DNA of 64,000 nt, from the NCBI RefSeq assembly GCF_014204985.1, contig NZ_JACHMP010000001.1:992001-1056000 (forward strand), in the 5' to 3' direction. Every line of letters starts with the position of its first letter. The stretch's first letter is position 1. This document shows, one piece after another, positions 1 to 8,535 of the stretch. The DNA comes from Streptosporangium becharense. GTDB taxonomy: Bacteria > Actinomycetota > Actinomycetes > Streptosporangiales > Streptosporangiaceae. A program made the translations under genes and the position numbers. Under the pieces are notes generated by a model. The model did not search any database and was not told the DNA's origin. It was given only the letters and a program-made list of their open reading frames with translations.

Positions 1-2
1 TG

Positions 3-980
3 GAGCAGACCGAGCAGGAGTGGAAGGAGGGGGGTGCCGCCTTCGCGATCGCGGACGCGCAGAGCGGTGAGTGGCTGGGCAACATCGGCCTGCGGGCCGC
101 GCGCCTGCCGGGCAACGCCGAGATCGGTTACCTGGTCGCGCCGTGGGCCCGGGGCCGCGGGGTGGCCACCGCCGCCACCCGGGCGCTGGCGGCGTGGGCC
201 CTGGAACGCGGAACCGAGCGCATCGAACTGCTGACCGACCCGGAGAACCTGGCCAGCCAGCGCGTCGCCCTCGCCGCGGGGTTCCGCCGCGAGGGCGTGC
301 GGCGCGCGGCCGAGCCGCGGCGCGACGGCACCCGCGGCGACCTGGTGGCCTTCGCCCGGCTGCGCGGCGACTCCGGCGAGCCGGTACGCCCGTTCCTGCC
401 CCCCTTCCCCGGCGGGTCGCTGACCGACGGGGTGGTGCGGCTCCGGCCGATCACCGCGGCCGACACCGCCGACTACCTGGCGCTGCGGAACGTGCCGGAC
501 GCGATCAAGTACAGCGTCCCGCCGGAGGCTCCCGACCCCGCCGAGGTCGAGGAGACGTGCCGCATGGCGGGCACGCGCTGGCTGGCCGGTGAGCGGGCCG
601 AGGTGGCGATCCTCGACGCCGCCACCGGCGCGTTCGCCGGGGACATCCAGCTCACCGGGGTGATCCCCCCGCTGGGCGAGGCCATGACCGGCTACAGCGT
701 GCTGCCGGCGTTCCGCGGCAGGCGCTTCGCCGCCCGGGCGGTGAACCTCCTGGTCGCCTGGGCGTTCGAGCACACCCCCCTGGTGCGGATCATCGCGGGG
801 ACCGCGCCGGAGAACACCGCCTCGCACCGCGTGCTGGAACGCGCGGGATTCAGCCAGGAGGCGCTCCTGCGCGGACTGCTTCCGGGCCCGGACGGCACAC
901 GCCTGGACGACCTGCGCTGGTACCGCCTGCGCGAGGGCCTGCGGTTCGGCGGGCACGGAGAGGGTGCCGAAAGGCCCTGA
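3..980 (+). CDS. Tandem GNAT N-acetyltransferase (5' end outside window)
   Basis: The frame is open to the left edge, so the N-terminus is missing; 325 residues are visible. Two GNAT domains follow each other. The first ends with an acetyl-CoA loop ARGRGVA and the second, starting near LTDGVVRLRP, carries FRGRRFA at the equivalent place. In the family this loop is Q/RxxGxG/A; the second copy has Arg where Gly is usual, so it may bind cofactor poorly. The end of each domain (NxxSxRVLERAGF in the second) is typical. Substrate cannot be told; RimJ/RimL-like protein N-terminal acetylation or small-molecule acetylation are both possible. It converges on the aminotransferase downstream. Confidence 0.85.
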   Translation, partial: EQTEQEWKEGGAAFAIADAQSGEWLGNIGLRAARLPGNAEIGYLVAPWARGRGVATAATRALAAWALERGTERIELLTDPENLASQRVALAAGFRREGVRRAAEPRRDGTRGDLVAFARLRGDSGEPVRPFLPPFPGGSLTDGVVRLRPITAADTADYLALRNVPDAIKYSVPPEAPDPAEVEETCRMAGTRWLAGERAEVAILDAATGAFAGDIQLTGVIPPLGEAMTGYSVLPAFRGRRFAARAVNLLVAWAFEHTPLVRIIAGTAPENTASHRVLERAGFSQEALLRGLLPGPDGTRLDDLRWYRLREGLRFGGHGEGAERP

Positions 981-1050
981 GAGGACAGTGAGGGGGCACT
1001 CAGGGAGCGCCGGAAGGACTCCGCAAGCGCACTGAGAGAACGAGACCCGC

Positions 1051-1080
1051 GGGACCCTCGGCCGTCCGGCCCGAGGGCCC
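1051..1080. terminator. Hairpin between convergent genes
   Basis: GGGACCCTCGG (1051-1061) pairs with CCGAGGGCCC (1071-1080) with one bulged A and a 9-nt loop. It lies between the convergent GNAT and aminotransferase genes. There is no T-run, as is common for actinomycete terminators, so the call rests on position and stem only. Confidence 0.45.
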
Positions 1081-1081
1081 C

Positions 1082-1114
1082 GGTTCTCCGGACGGCTCCC
1101 GGTTCTCCGGACGG
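1082..1114. repeat. Short direct repeat, two copies
   Basis: GGTTCTCCGGACGGC occurs at 1082-1096 and again at 1100-1114, an 18-bp period, in the convergent intergenic space. A further related string, GGGCTCGTGGTC, is repeated just after it (about 1138 and 1157). No function is apparent. Confidence 0.6.
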
Positions 1115-1166
1115 CCGGCGGTACCCGGACGGCCGATGGGCTCGTGGTCGGCCGGCGGGCTCGTGG

Positions 1167-2390
1167 TCAGTCGCCGCCGAAACGGGCCCTCAGCTTGGCG
1201 AAGGCGGCGTCGGTGCCCTGGAGCGCGCGGTCGATGTCGTCGTCGGTGTGTGCGGCCGACAGGAACCAGTTGTGCCAGGGATGCAGGTAGACCCCCTCCT
1301 CCAGGCAGGCCCCGGCCCAGAACATGCCCTTCTCCAGGGTCGCGTCGCCCTCGAAGGACAGCCATGGGATCTGCACCGGCCCGGTCTGCCTGACCGTGAA
1401 GCCGTGCGAGGCCGCCTGCGCGGCCAGGCCCGCACGCAGGCGGGTGCCGGCCCGCTCCATCAGCGCGATCCCGTCGATGTCGCGCAGGGTCTCGACGGTC
1501 GCCTTGGCCGCGGCCATCGGGGCCGCGTTGAACCAGAACGAGCCGGTCGAGTAGAGCGACTGCGCCGGGCCCCGCAGGGAGTCGGCACCGGTCACCGCGG
1601 CGATGGGATGACCGTTGCCCAGGGCCTTGCTGAAGGCGTAGAGGTCGGGACGGACCCCCAGGGGCTCCCAGGAGCCGCCGAGGTCGATCCGCCAGCCGCC
1701 GCGCACGTCGTCGATCACCAGTGCGGCGCCGATCCGGTCGGCCAGGGCCCGCACCCCCCGGGCGAACTCGGGGGTGGGAAGTTCCTGGTCCTCGAACGAG
1801 TCGTGCTTGAACGGCGTCACGATGATCGCGGCGACGTCGCCCTCGGCTCCGGCCGCGGCGGCCTCGACGCTGGCCAGGTCGTTGTAGACGAACTCGGCCA
1901 GGTCGGCGCGCTCGTTCGGGGTGGTGCCCGCCGGACCGGGCGTGCACCAGGGGTCGGCCCCGTGGTAGGCGCCGTGCGCCATGAGCACCTTGGTCCTGCC
2001 GGTGGCGGCGCGGGCCACCATCAGCGCCTGGGTGGTGGCGTCGGTGCCGTTCTTGGAGAACATCACCCAGTCGGCCTGTGGGACGGTCTCCACCAGCAGC
2101 TCGGCGAGCTCCACGTAGACCGGGCCGGGGCCGTTGAGGCAGTCGCCCGCGGCGAGCTGGGCGGTCACCGCGGACTCCACGGCCGGGTGGCGGTGACCGA
2201 GCACGACGGGACCCCAGGAGCACATCAGGTCGACGTACTCGCGGCCGTCGGCGTCACGCTGGCGGCAGCCCTGGCCGCCGACGAAGAACTGCGGGTAGGA
2301 CGGGCCGTGCAGGGCGGCGTTGAGGTGGCCGTACATGCCCCCGGGGACGACCCTGGCGGCCCGCTCCCTGAGGTTGGCGTCGATGGACAT
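1167..2390 (-). CDS. Class III aminotransferase (GSA-aminomutase-like)
   Basis: 407 residues of a PLP-dependent fold type I enzyme related to glutamate-1-semialdehyde aminomutase and omega-transaminases. The Schiff-base lysine is K255 in AFSKALGNGHP. The usual DEVxTGFR segment that holds the pyridine-nitrogen Asp reads IDDVRGGWR (Asp227), and KNGTDA (113-118) corresponds to the SGTEA phosphate loop. AAGG is placed just before the ATG (AAAGGACCGACGC-ATG). A PfkB kinase lies 129 nt upstream on the same strand and may be co-transcribed. Because the hem pathway genes are absent here, a role as true HemL is unlikely; an amino-sugar or secondary-metabolite transaminase/aminomutase is more plausible. 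The reaction is not determinable from sequence. Confidence 0.8.
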   Translation of the reverse strand: MSIDANLRERAARVVPGGMYGHLNAALHGPSYPQFFVGGQGCRQRDADGREYVDLMCSWGPVVLGHRHPAVESAVTAQLAAGDCLNGPGPVYVELAELLVETVPQADWVMFSKNGTDATTQALMVARAATGRTKVLMAHGAYHGADPWCTPGPAGTTPNERADLAEFVYNDLASVEAAAAGAEGDVAAIIVTPFKHDSFEDQELPTPEFARGVRALADRIGAALVIDDVRGGWRIDLGGSWEPLGVRPDLYAFSKALGNGHPIAAVTGADSLRGPAQSLYSTGSFWFNAAPMAAAKATVETLRDIDGIALMERAGTRLRAGLAAQAASHGFTVRQTGPVQIPWLSFEGDATLEKGMFWAGACLEEGVYLHPWHNWFLSAAHTDDDIDRALQGTDAAFAKLRARFGGD

Positions 2391-2519
2391 GCGTCGGTCC
2401 TTTCAGAGACCTCTCGGAGACCTTTCAGAGTCCTGCGCGGGCCTGGCAGAGCCCGCTCGCCGGGGCCGCGCACCCCGCCCACGGGGCCGAACGCCCCGCT
2501 CCCGCGGTGGAGCCGCGGC

Positions 2520-3434
2520 TCATCTCCCGTCGCGGAGCTCGCGTGCCCCGCCCAGACCGGCGTCGGAGCCGAGGCCGCCGGCCACCCTGGCGGCCAGCGC
2601 GGTGCCGAGCCGCGCCGACCCCGCGACGTCGAGGCCGTCGACCAGCCCGGCGACGAACCCGGCGCAGTAGGCGTCGCCGCATCCGGTGGTGTCGACCACC
2701 GGGACGTCGAGGGCCGGGACGCGGGCCGTCCCGGACGCGTCGGCGACCAGGCTGCCCTGCGCGCCGAGCGTGACGAGCACGGCCGCGGGCCCCTCCGCCA
2801 GGAGCGTGCGCGCCGCCTTCTCCACGTCCCCGGCGCCGCTCATCGCCAGCGCCTGTTCCTCGTTGGGCAGCAGGTAGTCGACGTACGGCAGGAAGCTGCG
2901 GGCTCCCCGTACGAGATCCGGCAGGTTGGACAGCAGGTCCATCGTGACGATGGTGCCCGCCGCCCGCGCCTCCTGGAGCAGGGCGAAGAACGCGGGGTCG
3001 TGCAGCCCCCAGGTCACGTCCATGCCGCCCAGGTGTACGACCTTGGCGCCCACGACCCGCTCGCGGGCGACGTCGGCCACCGACAGGGTCAGGTTGGCAC
3101 CGGGGACGTGGAAGGAGGGGCGCCCGCCGTCGGGCCGGATGGGCAGGATCGAGGCCGCGGTCTGCTCCCCGGCCTTGCGGACGAGCCCGGAGACGTCCAC
3201 CCCGCGTCGTTCCATGATCATGAAGAGGAGGTCGCCGAGCTCGTCGTCGCCCACCGCGCCCATCGAGGCGACCGGGACGCCGAGCGCGGCCAGACCGACC
3301 GCGGTTCCGGCCGCCGTACCCGCGGCGGTGACGCGGATCTGCTCCAGCACGTGGGTGTCCTGCCCTGCGGGGATCGACTCCACCGGCCTGGCGAGGACGT
3401 CCACGATGTGCACACCGAGTGTGACGACGGTCAT
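2520..3434 (-). CDS. PfkB-family carbohydrate kinase
   Basis: 304 residues, the normal length for ribokinase-like kinases. The C-terminal PfkB signature DTTGCGDAYCAGF (around residue 243) supplies the anion hole and catalytic Asp; the N-terminal region has the glycine-rich GTAAGTAVGLAALG in place of the usual GGxxxN stretch. A strong site GAGGAGGG precedes the ATG by 6 nt. The enzyme should phosphorylate a sugar, nucleoside or similar alcohol with ATP. It sits directly upstream of the aminotransferase, so the two may act on one pathway, but the substrate is unknown. Confidence 0.85.
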   Translation of the reverse strand: MTVVTLGVHIVDVLARPVESIPAGQDTHVLEQIRVTAAGTAAGTAVGLAALGVPVASMGAVGDDELGDLLFMIMERRGVDVSGLVRKAGEQTAASILPIRPDGGRPSFHVPGANLTLSVADVARERVVGAKVVHLGGMDVTWGLHDPAFFALLQEARAAGTIVTMDLLSNLPDLVRGARSFLPYVDYLLPNEEQALAMSGAGDVEKAARTLLAEGPAAVLVTLGAQGSLVADASGTARVPALDVPVVDTTGCGDAYCAGFVAGLVDGLDVAGSARLGTALAARVAGGLGSDAGLGGARELRDGR

Positions 3435-3592
3435 GATGAGCCCTCCTCATGTCTTTCGCGGATGATAGACGGAGGAGCCGCAGCGGTGTCAACGGAACGG
3501 GCCGGCGCGAGGCCCGGGAGCGGCCGGTTCGCGCGGGAGCGGCGAGCCGGCCGCTCCCGCACGGCCGCCGGCCCTCCGCGGATGTGCCGCCC

Positions 3593-4381
3593 TCAGCCCA
3601 GCAGGGCCTGCAGGCGGTCGGCCACCCCCCGGGCGGTGGGACGCTTGGCCGCGTCGCCGAGACACGCCTGGACGAGATCCGAGATCTCGGGCTCGAGGTC
3701 CGGGCTGATCTCCGGCGCCGTGCTGTAGACCTTGCGCAGGGTCAGCAGCGGGTCGTGGGTGGGCAGCTCGCCGTAGAGGCCCTGACCGCTCATCGCCCAG
3801 TGCAGGGTCGCGCCCAGCGACCACACGTCGCCCTGCGGGGCGGGCTTGTCGCCCTGCAGCAGCGCGGGGTCGGTGAACTCCACCGACCCGATGTCGCCCA
3901 TCCCCGTCACCGTGGCGCCCGGCGTCAGCACCTGCGACAGGCCCAGGTCCGACAGCTTGCCCCCCGTCTCGGTGAGCAGCACGTTGCCCGGGCGGATGTC
4001 GCGGTGCACGATGCCCTCCTCGTGCAGCGCCTGGGCGGCGTGCGCGACGCAGGCGACGGCGCGCAGCACCCGCTCCCGCGACGGCCGCTCGGCCGGACGG
4101 GCCAGTGAACCGCCGGGCAGGTACTCCATCGAGTAGTAGAACATCCCTCCCTGCTGCCCGGCGTCGTAGAGGCGCACCAGATACGGCGAGCTCACCGCGG
4201 CGAACGCCTTCAGCTCCCGGGTCGCGCGGCGGAACGCGTCGCTCCCCGTGCCCCCCACCACCTTCACCGCGACCAGGTCCGCCTCGACGGGCAACCGCTC
4301 GGGCCTCTTCGCCAAGTAGAACTCGCCGTGGTTGCCCGCCCCCAGCGACCGGACGAACTCGTAATCGGCGATGCCTTCCAC
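3593..4381 (-). CDS. Divergent Hanks-type Ser/Thr protein kinase
   Basis: 262 residues from the GTG at 4381; GGAGGG lies 9 nt upstream, and a TTG one codon earlier is an alternative. The protein is a bare kinase domain with no membrane segment. Visible motifs are the Gly loop LGAGNHGEF (13-21), VAVK with Lys40, a helix C Glu (RELKAF) and the catalytic loop HRDIRPGN (126-133). The loop has Arg130 where active kinases nearly always have Lys, and the metal-binding DFG is DLG (145-147). The catalytic Asp128, Asn133 and metal Asp145 are kept, so it may be active but atypical. It is divergently transcribed from the antiporter, which could be a target or co-regulated gene (inference). Confidence 0.85.
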   Translation of the reverse strand: MEGIADYEFVRSLGAGNHGEFYLAKRPERLPVEADLVAVKVVGGTGSDAFRRATRELKAFAAVSSPYLVRLYDAGQQGGMFYYSMEYLPGGSLARPAERPSRERVLRAVACVAHAAQALHEEGIVHRDIRPGNVLLTETGGKLSDLGLSQVLTPGATVTGMGDIGSVEFTDPALLQGDKPAPQGDVWSLGATLHWAMSGQGLYGELPTHDPLLTLRKVYSTAPEISPDLEPEISDLVQACLGDAAKRPTARGVADRLQALLG

Positions 4382-4513
4382 CAACGGTCTCCCTCCGTGC
4401 CTGCACAACGTCCGTACAACGTTCGCGGCGACGACCCAACACAAGGTAACGTCGCCTTCGACATTGTCGGGGCTTTTCTTTGCTTACGGGAAGCGTGCGC
4501 ACAAGTGCTCCAC
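4382..4513. promoter_or_regulatory. Divergent kinase/antiporter control region
   Basis: This 132-bp space serves two divergent genes and is less GC-rich than its surroundings. It holds ACAACG at 4405-4410 and 4416-4421 (11-bp period) and an inverted repeat GGCGACG (4427-4433) / CGTCGCC (4450-4456). No confident -35/-10 pair could be chosen. Confidence 0.4.
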
Positions 4514-6499
4514 ATGGACCTGCTCCTGCTTGACCTGGTGATCGTCCTCGCCGCGGCGCGGTTGTTCGGTGCCGCGGCCAAATGGCTCGGTCAGCCGCCG
4601 GTGATCGGGGAGATCGTCGCGGGCATCCTGCTCGGTCCGACGCTGCTGGGTCCGCTGATCGGCGACACGCTGTTCGGCCCGGAGATGCTGCCCCCGTTGC
4701 AGGCGCTGGCGAACGTCGGCCTGGTGCTGTTCATGTTCGTCGTCGGCCTCGAACTCGACCAGAAACTGGTCAGAGGCAAGGGCCGGATCGCGGTGACCGT
4801 GGCGCTGGGATCGACGGTGCTGCCGTTCGTGCTGGGCTGCCTGCTCGCGCTGTCGATCGCCGGCGAGCACGTGGGCGGCGACAAGACCCTCCCCTTCGTG
4901 CTGTTCATGGGTGCGGCGATGTCGGCCACCGCGTTCCCGGTGCTGGCCCGCATCCTCACCGACCGCGGGATGCAGCGCATCGCCCTCGGCGGACTGTCCC
5001 TGGCCGCGGCGGCCGTCATCGACGTCCTGGCCTGGACCGTTCTCGCGGTGGTGGTCGGCATCGCCGGGGCCGGCGAGGCGGAGGGGCAGTGGAAGGTCCT
5101 GCTCGCGCTGCCGTACGCGCTGGTGATGTTCCTGGTCGTCAAACCGCTGCTGGCCCGGCTGGTGCCCGCCTACGAGAAAGCCGGGCGGCTGACGCCCGGC
5201 CTGCTGTCGCTGGTGCTCATCGGCCTGATCGCGTCGGCCTGGGCCACCGAGTGGATGCACGTCCACTACATCTTCGGGGCCTTCGTGTTCGGCACGGTGA
5301 TGCCGCGTGAGGGAGCCGAGCGGCTCACCCACGAGATCCTGGAGCGACTGGAGCAGTTGGCCGTGTTGCTGCTGCTGCCGATGTTCTTCGTCGTCGCGGG
5401 GCTCAACGTCAACCTGCGCACGCTCGACCTGTCCAGCCTCGGCACGCTCGCCGGGATCCTGGCCGTGGCGATCGGCGGCAAGATGCTCGGCTCCTACGCG
5501 GCGGCCCGCGCGCAGCGGCTGCCGAACCGGCAGTCGTGGGCGATGGCCGCCCTGCTCAACACCCGCGGGCTGACCGAGATCGTCATCCTCAGTGTCGGCC
5601 TGCAGAAGGGTGTGCTGAGCAACGAGCTGTACTCGCTGATGGTGGTCATGGCCCTGGTCACCACCGGGATGACCGGCCCGCTGTTGCGCAGGATCTACCC
5701 CGACCGGCGGGTGGCCCGCGACATCGCCGACGCCGAACGCGCCGCGCTCGGCGTCACCGCCGCCCACCGGGTGCTGGTGATCGTGCCCGAGCCCTGCGCC
5801 GAGCAGGGCCCGCTGATCGGCCTGGCCGCCGCGCTGGCCACCGCCAAGACCCCCTCCGAGGTGGTCCTGGGCCATCTGCGGCCCTACCCGGAGGGGCGGC
5901 TGGAGGTCGGTAACGGCCTGTCCTCGGAACTCGCCGAACTCGCCGAGACCCTGCACGACCTGGAGGAGCTGGCCGGCGCGGCCCGCGAACGCGGCACGGA
6001 CGCCAGAGTGGTCAGCCGCTTCAGCGCGGACGTGGCCGGCGAGCTGCCCGAGCTGATCTCGGGGGCCCAGCCCGACCTGCTGGTGCTGCCCGCCGCCACT
6101 CCCGGCCACACCGCTCTCCTCGGCGCCGCCACCTGCCGTGTGGTGACCGTGGCCGCCGCCGTCCCGGCCGAGCACGACTCCGTGCCCGCGCCGGTCGCGG
6201 TGCACTACGGCACGGGCGGCGACATCGCCGTCCACGTGGCGCTCATCCTCGCCGCTCTGGACGGCCGTCCGCTGGTCGTCACCGGCGGGGGCCGGGCTCC
6301 GGCCCTGGCGCAGCGGCTGGCCAAGCTGGGGGTGACGGCGACCTCGGGACCGGTCCCGGAGGGTGCGCTGGTCGTGGCCGCCGACACCGGGCAGGCCGTC
6401 GAAGGAGCGCACCTGCTGGTCCGCGCCGAGCAGGACGCCGACCCGGTCGACTGGGCCGCGGCCGTCTCCGCTCTTCGCTCCCCCGTCTCCCAGGCCTGA
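4514..6499 (+). CDS. CPA2-family cation/proton antiporter with C-terminal Usp-like domain
   Basis: 661 residues from the ATG at 4514; a GTG three codons earlier (4505) is also possible, and GGGAAG lies at 4488-4493. The first ~390 residues form about 12 hydrophobic helices of the KefB/Na+-H+ exchanger type, with the early GQPPVIGEIVAGILLGP signature and the MSATAFPVLARIL segment. Residues from about 420 on are soluble and resemble two weak universal-stress-like halves. The protein should exchange Na+ or K+ for protons across the cytoplasmic membrane. The C-terminal domain probably senses a ligand or signal. It shares a divergent promoter region with an unusual Ser/Thr kinase. Confidence 0.85.
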   Translation: MDLLLLDLVIVLAAARLFGAAAKWLGQPPVIGEIVAGILLGPTLLGPLIGDTLFGPEMLPPLQALANVGLVLFMFVVGLELDQKLVRGKGRIAVTVALGSTVLPFVLGCLLALSIAGEHVGGDKTLPFVLFMGAAMSATAFPVLARILTDRGMQRIALGGLSLAAAAVIDVLAWTVLAVVVGIAGAGEAEGQWKVLLALPYALVMFLVVKPLLARLVPAYEKAGRLTPGLLSLVLIGLIASAWATEWMHVHYIFGAFVFGTVMPREGAERLTHEILERLEQLAVLLLLPMFFVVAGLNVNLRTLDLSSLGTLAGILAVAIGGKMLGSYAAARAQRLPNRQSWAMAALLNTRGLTEIVILSVGLQKGVLSNELYSLMVVMALVTTGMTGPLLRRIYPDRRVARDIADAERAALGVTAAHRVLVIVPEPCAEQGPLIGLAAALATAKTPSEVVLGHLRPYPEGRLEVGNGLSSELAELAETLHDLEELAGAARERGTDARVVSRFSADVAGELPELISGAQPDLLVLPAATPGHTALLGAATCRVVTVAAAVPAEHDSVPAPVAVHYGTGGDIAVHVALILAALDGRPLVVTGGGRAPALAQRLAKLGVTATSGPVPEGALVVAADTGQAVEGAHLLVRAEQDADPVDWAAAVSALRSPVSQA

Positions 6500-6582
6500 C
6501 CGCCCCGCCTCGGGACACCCCTCACCCGAGTCCGCGCCCGGACCGCGGTCGTGTCCGCGCTGACGGCACACCGGCGCCGAAA

Positions 6583-6624
6583 CGTCTCCGGGCGGCGCGG
6601 CCGAAGCCGTGCCGCCCGGAGACG
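6583..6624. terminator. Bidirectional hairpin terminator
   Basis: CGTCTCCGGGCGGC (6583-6596) and GCCGCCCGGAGACG (6611-6624) form a perfect 14-bp stem with a 14-nt loop, exactly between the convergent antiporter and FHA genes. No T-run follows on either strand. Confidence 0.6.
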
Positions 6625-6633
6625 CGGGGTTCG

Positions 6634-8088
6634 TCAGCGGTTGCGGTGCGACTCGTAGCGCATGGTGCGCGAAACGCCGATCCGCACGGTCGTGCCGGGC
6701 ATGATCGCGACCGGCTCGTTCGGGGGGATGTCGTAGAAGTTGGAGTCGCCCGGAGGCTGGATCTGGGTGCCGTTGACCGATCCGAGATCGACCAGGTTGA
6801 CGTCCCAGCCGTCCAGGGCCACCCGCAGGTGACGCCGGGAGACCGAGCCGTCGGGGCTGGTGACCTTGGCCGGACGGGCGGATCCGTCGGCCACCTCCGG
6901 GGCCCGCTCGGGGTCACGGCCCACCAGGTAGTCGGTGTCGAGGCGCAGCGTCGTGCCGTCGTCCAGGAGCAGCACGCCCAGCGGCGGGCGCGGGCCCTTG
7001 TAGGGCACGAGCGTGCGCTGGACCAGCGCGATGCCGCAGACCGCGCAGTAGGGCACGCGCGGGTCGTTGAAGTGGTCGTTCTTGCAGTCGACCCCGTAGA
7101 CCAGCGGTCGCGCCTCGGGCTCGTCGTCCGAGGAGGCCGGTTCCGCGGGCGCCTGGGGCATCGAAGGCGCGGGCTCCGCGGCACCCGGGGTCAGCAGCTC
7201 GTACTCGAACGGCTGGTCGCGCACGTCGACGGGCTCGCCGCCTCTGCCGCCCGACATCGCGGCCTCGATGTCGTCGTGGCCCATGACCGCCGGAGCGGGG
7301 GCCGTGGACGGGCCCGGCGCGGGCACCGCGGACGGCGAGGCCGGCGGGTACGGCTCGGAGGCGCCCAGCGGGTAAGGCGCGGGCGGCGGGGCCGGAGCCT
7401 CCGGCGCGGGCCGCTCGGGTGCCGGGGCCGGCACCACGGGCTCCACCTGCGGCGCCGGCTGGCGGAAGACCGGCTGGGCCGGCTCCATCCGCTGCGCGGG
7501 CTCCATCGGCGCCGCCGACTCCATCGGTGCCGCGGACTCCATCTGCGGGAAGGGGGGCATCTGCTGCATGGCCGGCTGGGCCGGCTCCATCCGCGCCATG
7601 GCCGGCGGGGCGCCCCCGGTCTCCGACAGGTCGGAGGAGACACCACCCGCGACGATCACACCGGTGTCCAGCCGGGTCAGCGGGTGCGCCTCCCCGGCGT
7701 CGGGCAGACGCAGCACGACCTGGGTCACCGGACCGGGAACCAGCCGGTCGGACCAGGTCAGCGCGTCACGCCCGGCCAGGTGCACCTCACCGGCCGAGCC
7801 GGTCACCGCCGCGGACGCCGAGCCGCTGACCAGGACCGCCACCCCCCCGTTCGCGGGGCCCGCGACGGCGCACGCCACCGGCTCGCCGATCCCCACGGCG
7901 AGGACCCGCGCGACGCGGCGGGCCAACGCCCTGCCGTCGCCGCCGGAGGCGGCGGTCTCCCGCAACGCCCCCAGCAGGTCCCCCACAACGGCCTCGGCCG
8001 CGTCGCACACCAGCAGCAGGCCGCCCTCGTGGGCCACCAGCCCGTTGCCCGGAAGCGGACGCACCACTCCGAAGCCCTGGTCGGTCAC
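6634..8088 (-). CDS. FHA-domain protein with proline-rich linker and zinc-knuckle motif
   Basis: 484 residues from a GTG at 8088, which overlaps the stop of the upstream membrane gene by 4 nt and follows GGGGAGGGAG. Residues 1-150 form a globular domain of unknown type that ends in a WSDRLVPGPV stretch. A long Pro/Ala/Met/Glu linker with MEPAQ/MESAA repeats follows to about residue 310. Next comes a CKNDHFNDP...YCAVCG zinc-knuckle-like motif, then an FHA domain at the C-terminus with GRDPE, SRRHLR and VDLGSVNGTQI. FHA domains bind phosphothreonine, so the protein probably reads Ser/Thr kinase output. It is the last gene of a three-gene operon with a flavoprotein and a membrane protein. Confidence 0.85.
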   Translation of the reverse strand: MTDQGFGVVRPLPGNGLVAHEGGLLLVCDAAEAVVGDLLGALRETAASGGDGRALARRVARVLAVGIGEPVACAVAGPANGGVAVLVSGSASAAVTGSAGEVHLAGRDALTWSDRLVPGPVTQVVLRLPDAGEAHPLTRLDTGVIVAGGVSSDLSETGGAPPAMARMEPAQPAMQQMPPFPQMESAAPMESAAPMEPAQRMEPAQPVFRQPAPQVEPVVPAPAPERPAPEAPAPPPAPYPLGASEPYPPASPSAVPAPGPSTAPAPAVMGHDDIEAAMSGGRGGEPVDVRDQPFEYELLTPGAAEPAPSMPQAPAEPASSDDEPEARPLVYGVDCKNDHFNDPRVPYCAVCGIALVQRTLVPYKGPRPPLGVLLLDDGTTLRLDTDYLVGRDPERAPEVADGSARPAKVTSPDGSVSRRHLRVALDGWDVNLVDLGSVNGTQIQPPGDSNFYDIPPNEPVAIMPGTTVRIGVSRTMRYESHRNR

Positions 8089-8522
8089 AGAACTCTCCCT
8101 CCCCGGAATCGCCACCGGATGAACGGCACCCGCATCGGGCCGTTCGCCACCAACCACATGCATACCCAGACCACGGTGAAGTGCGTCCAGAAGGCGGCCA
8201 GTGGGACCGGATCGATGAAATCAACCGCACCGGACCGTAGCAAAAAGTACAGCAGAAGGCCCTCGGGGATGAACGTCAGCAGCCCGAAGGAGGTCGGCCA
8301 GTCCTTCTCCCAGCGGAACTGCATGAGGAAGTGGTAGATCAGCTCCCAGCCGATGCCCAGCACGCCGACCGCCACCAGGATCAGCAGGCCGTTGACGTAG
8401 AGGTCGCCGAGCGACCCGGACAGGCCCGGGAGGATCGGCATGAGCAACAGGGTGATGATCACCCCGACGGTGGCGAGGAGGAACAGGCGCGTCTGGATAC
8501 GCCCTATCAAAGTCGGAACCAC
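8085..8522 (-). CDS. Small multi-pass membrane protein of FHA operon
   Basis: 145 residues from a GTG at 8522. Four hydrophobic segments are visible (about 10-30, 35-58, 80-98 and 108-128), with charged loops FRWEKDWP and a basic C-terminus RWRFRGGRVL. I do not recognise a family. The start is 13 nt after the flavoprotein stop, and its TGA overlaps the GTG of the FHA gene, so the three are almost certainly translationally coupled. The simplest idea is that it anchors or partners the other two at the membrane; this is inference. Confidence 0.75.
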   Translation of the reverse strand: MVPTLIGRIQTRLFLLATVGVIITLLLMPILPGLSGSLGDLYVNGLLILVAVGVLGIGWELIYHFLMQFRWEKDWPTSFGLLTFIPEGLLLYFLLRSGAVDFIDPVPLAAFWTHFTVVWVCMWLVANGPMRVPFIRWRFRGGRVL

Positions 8523-8535
8523 GGAAGATCGCCCC

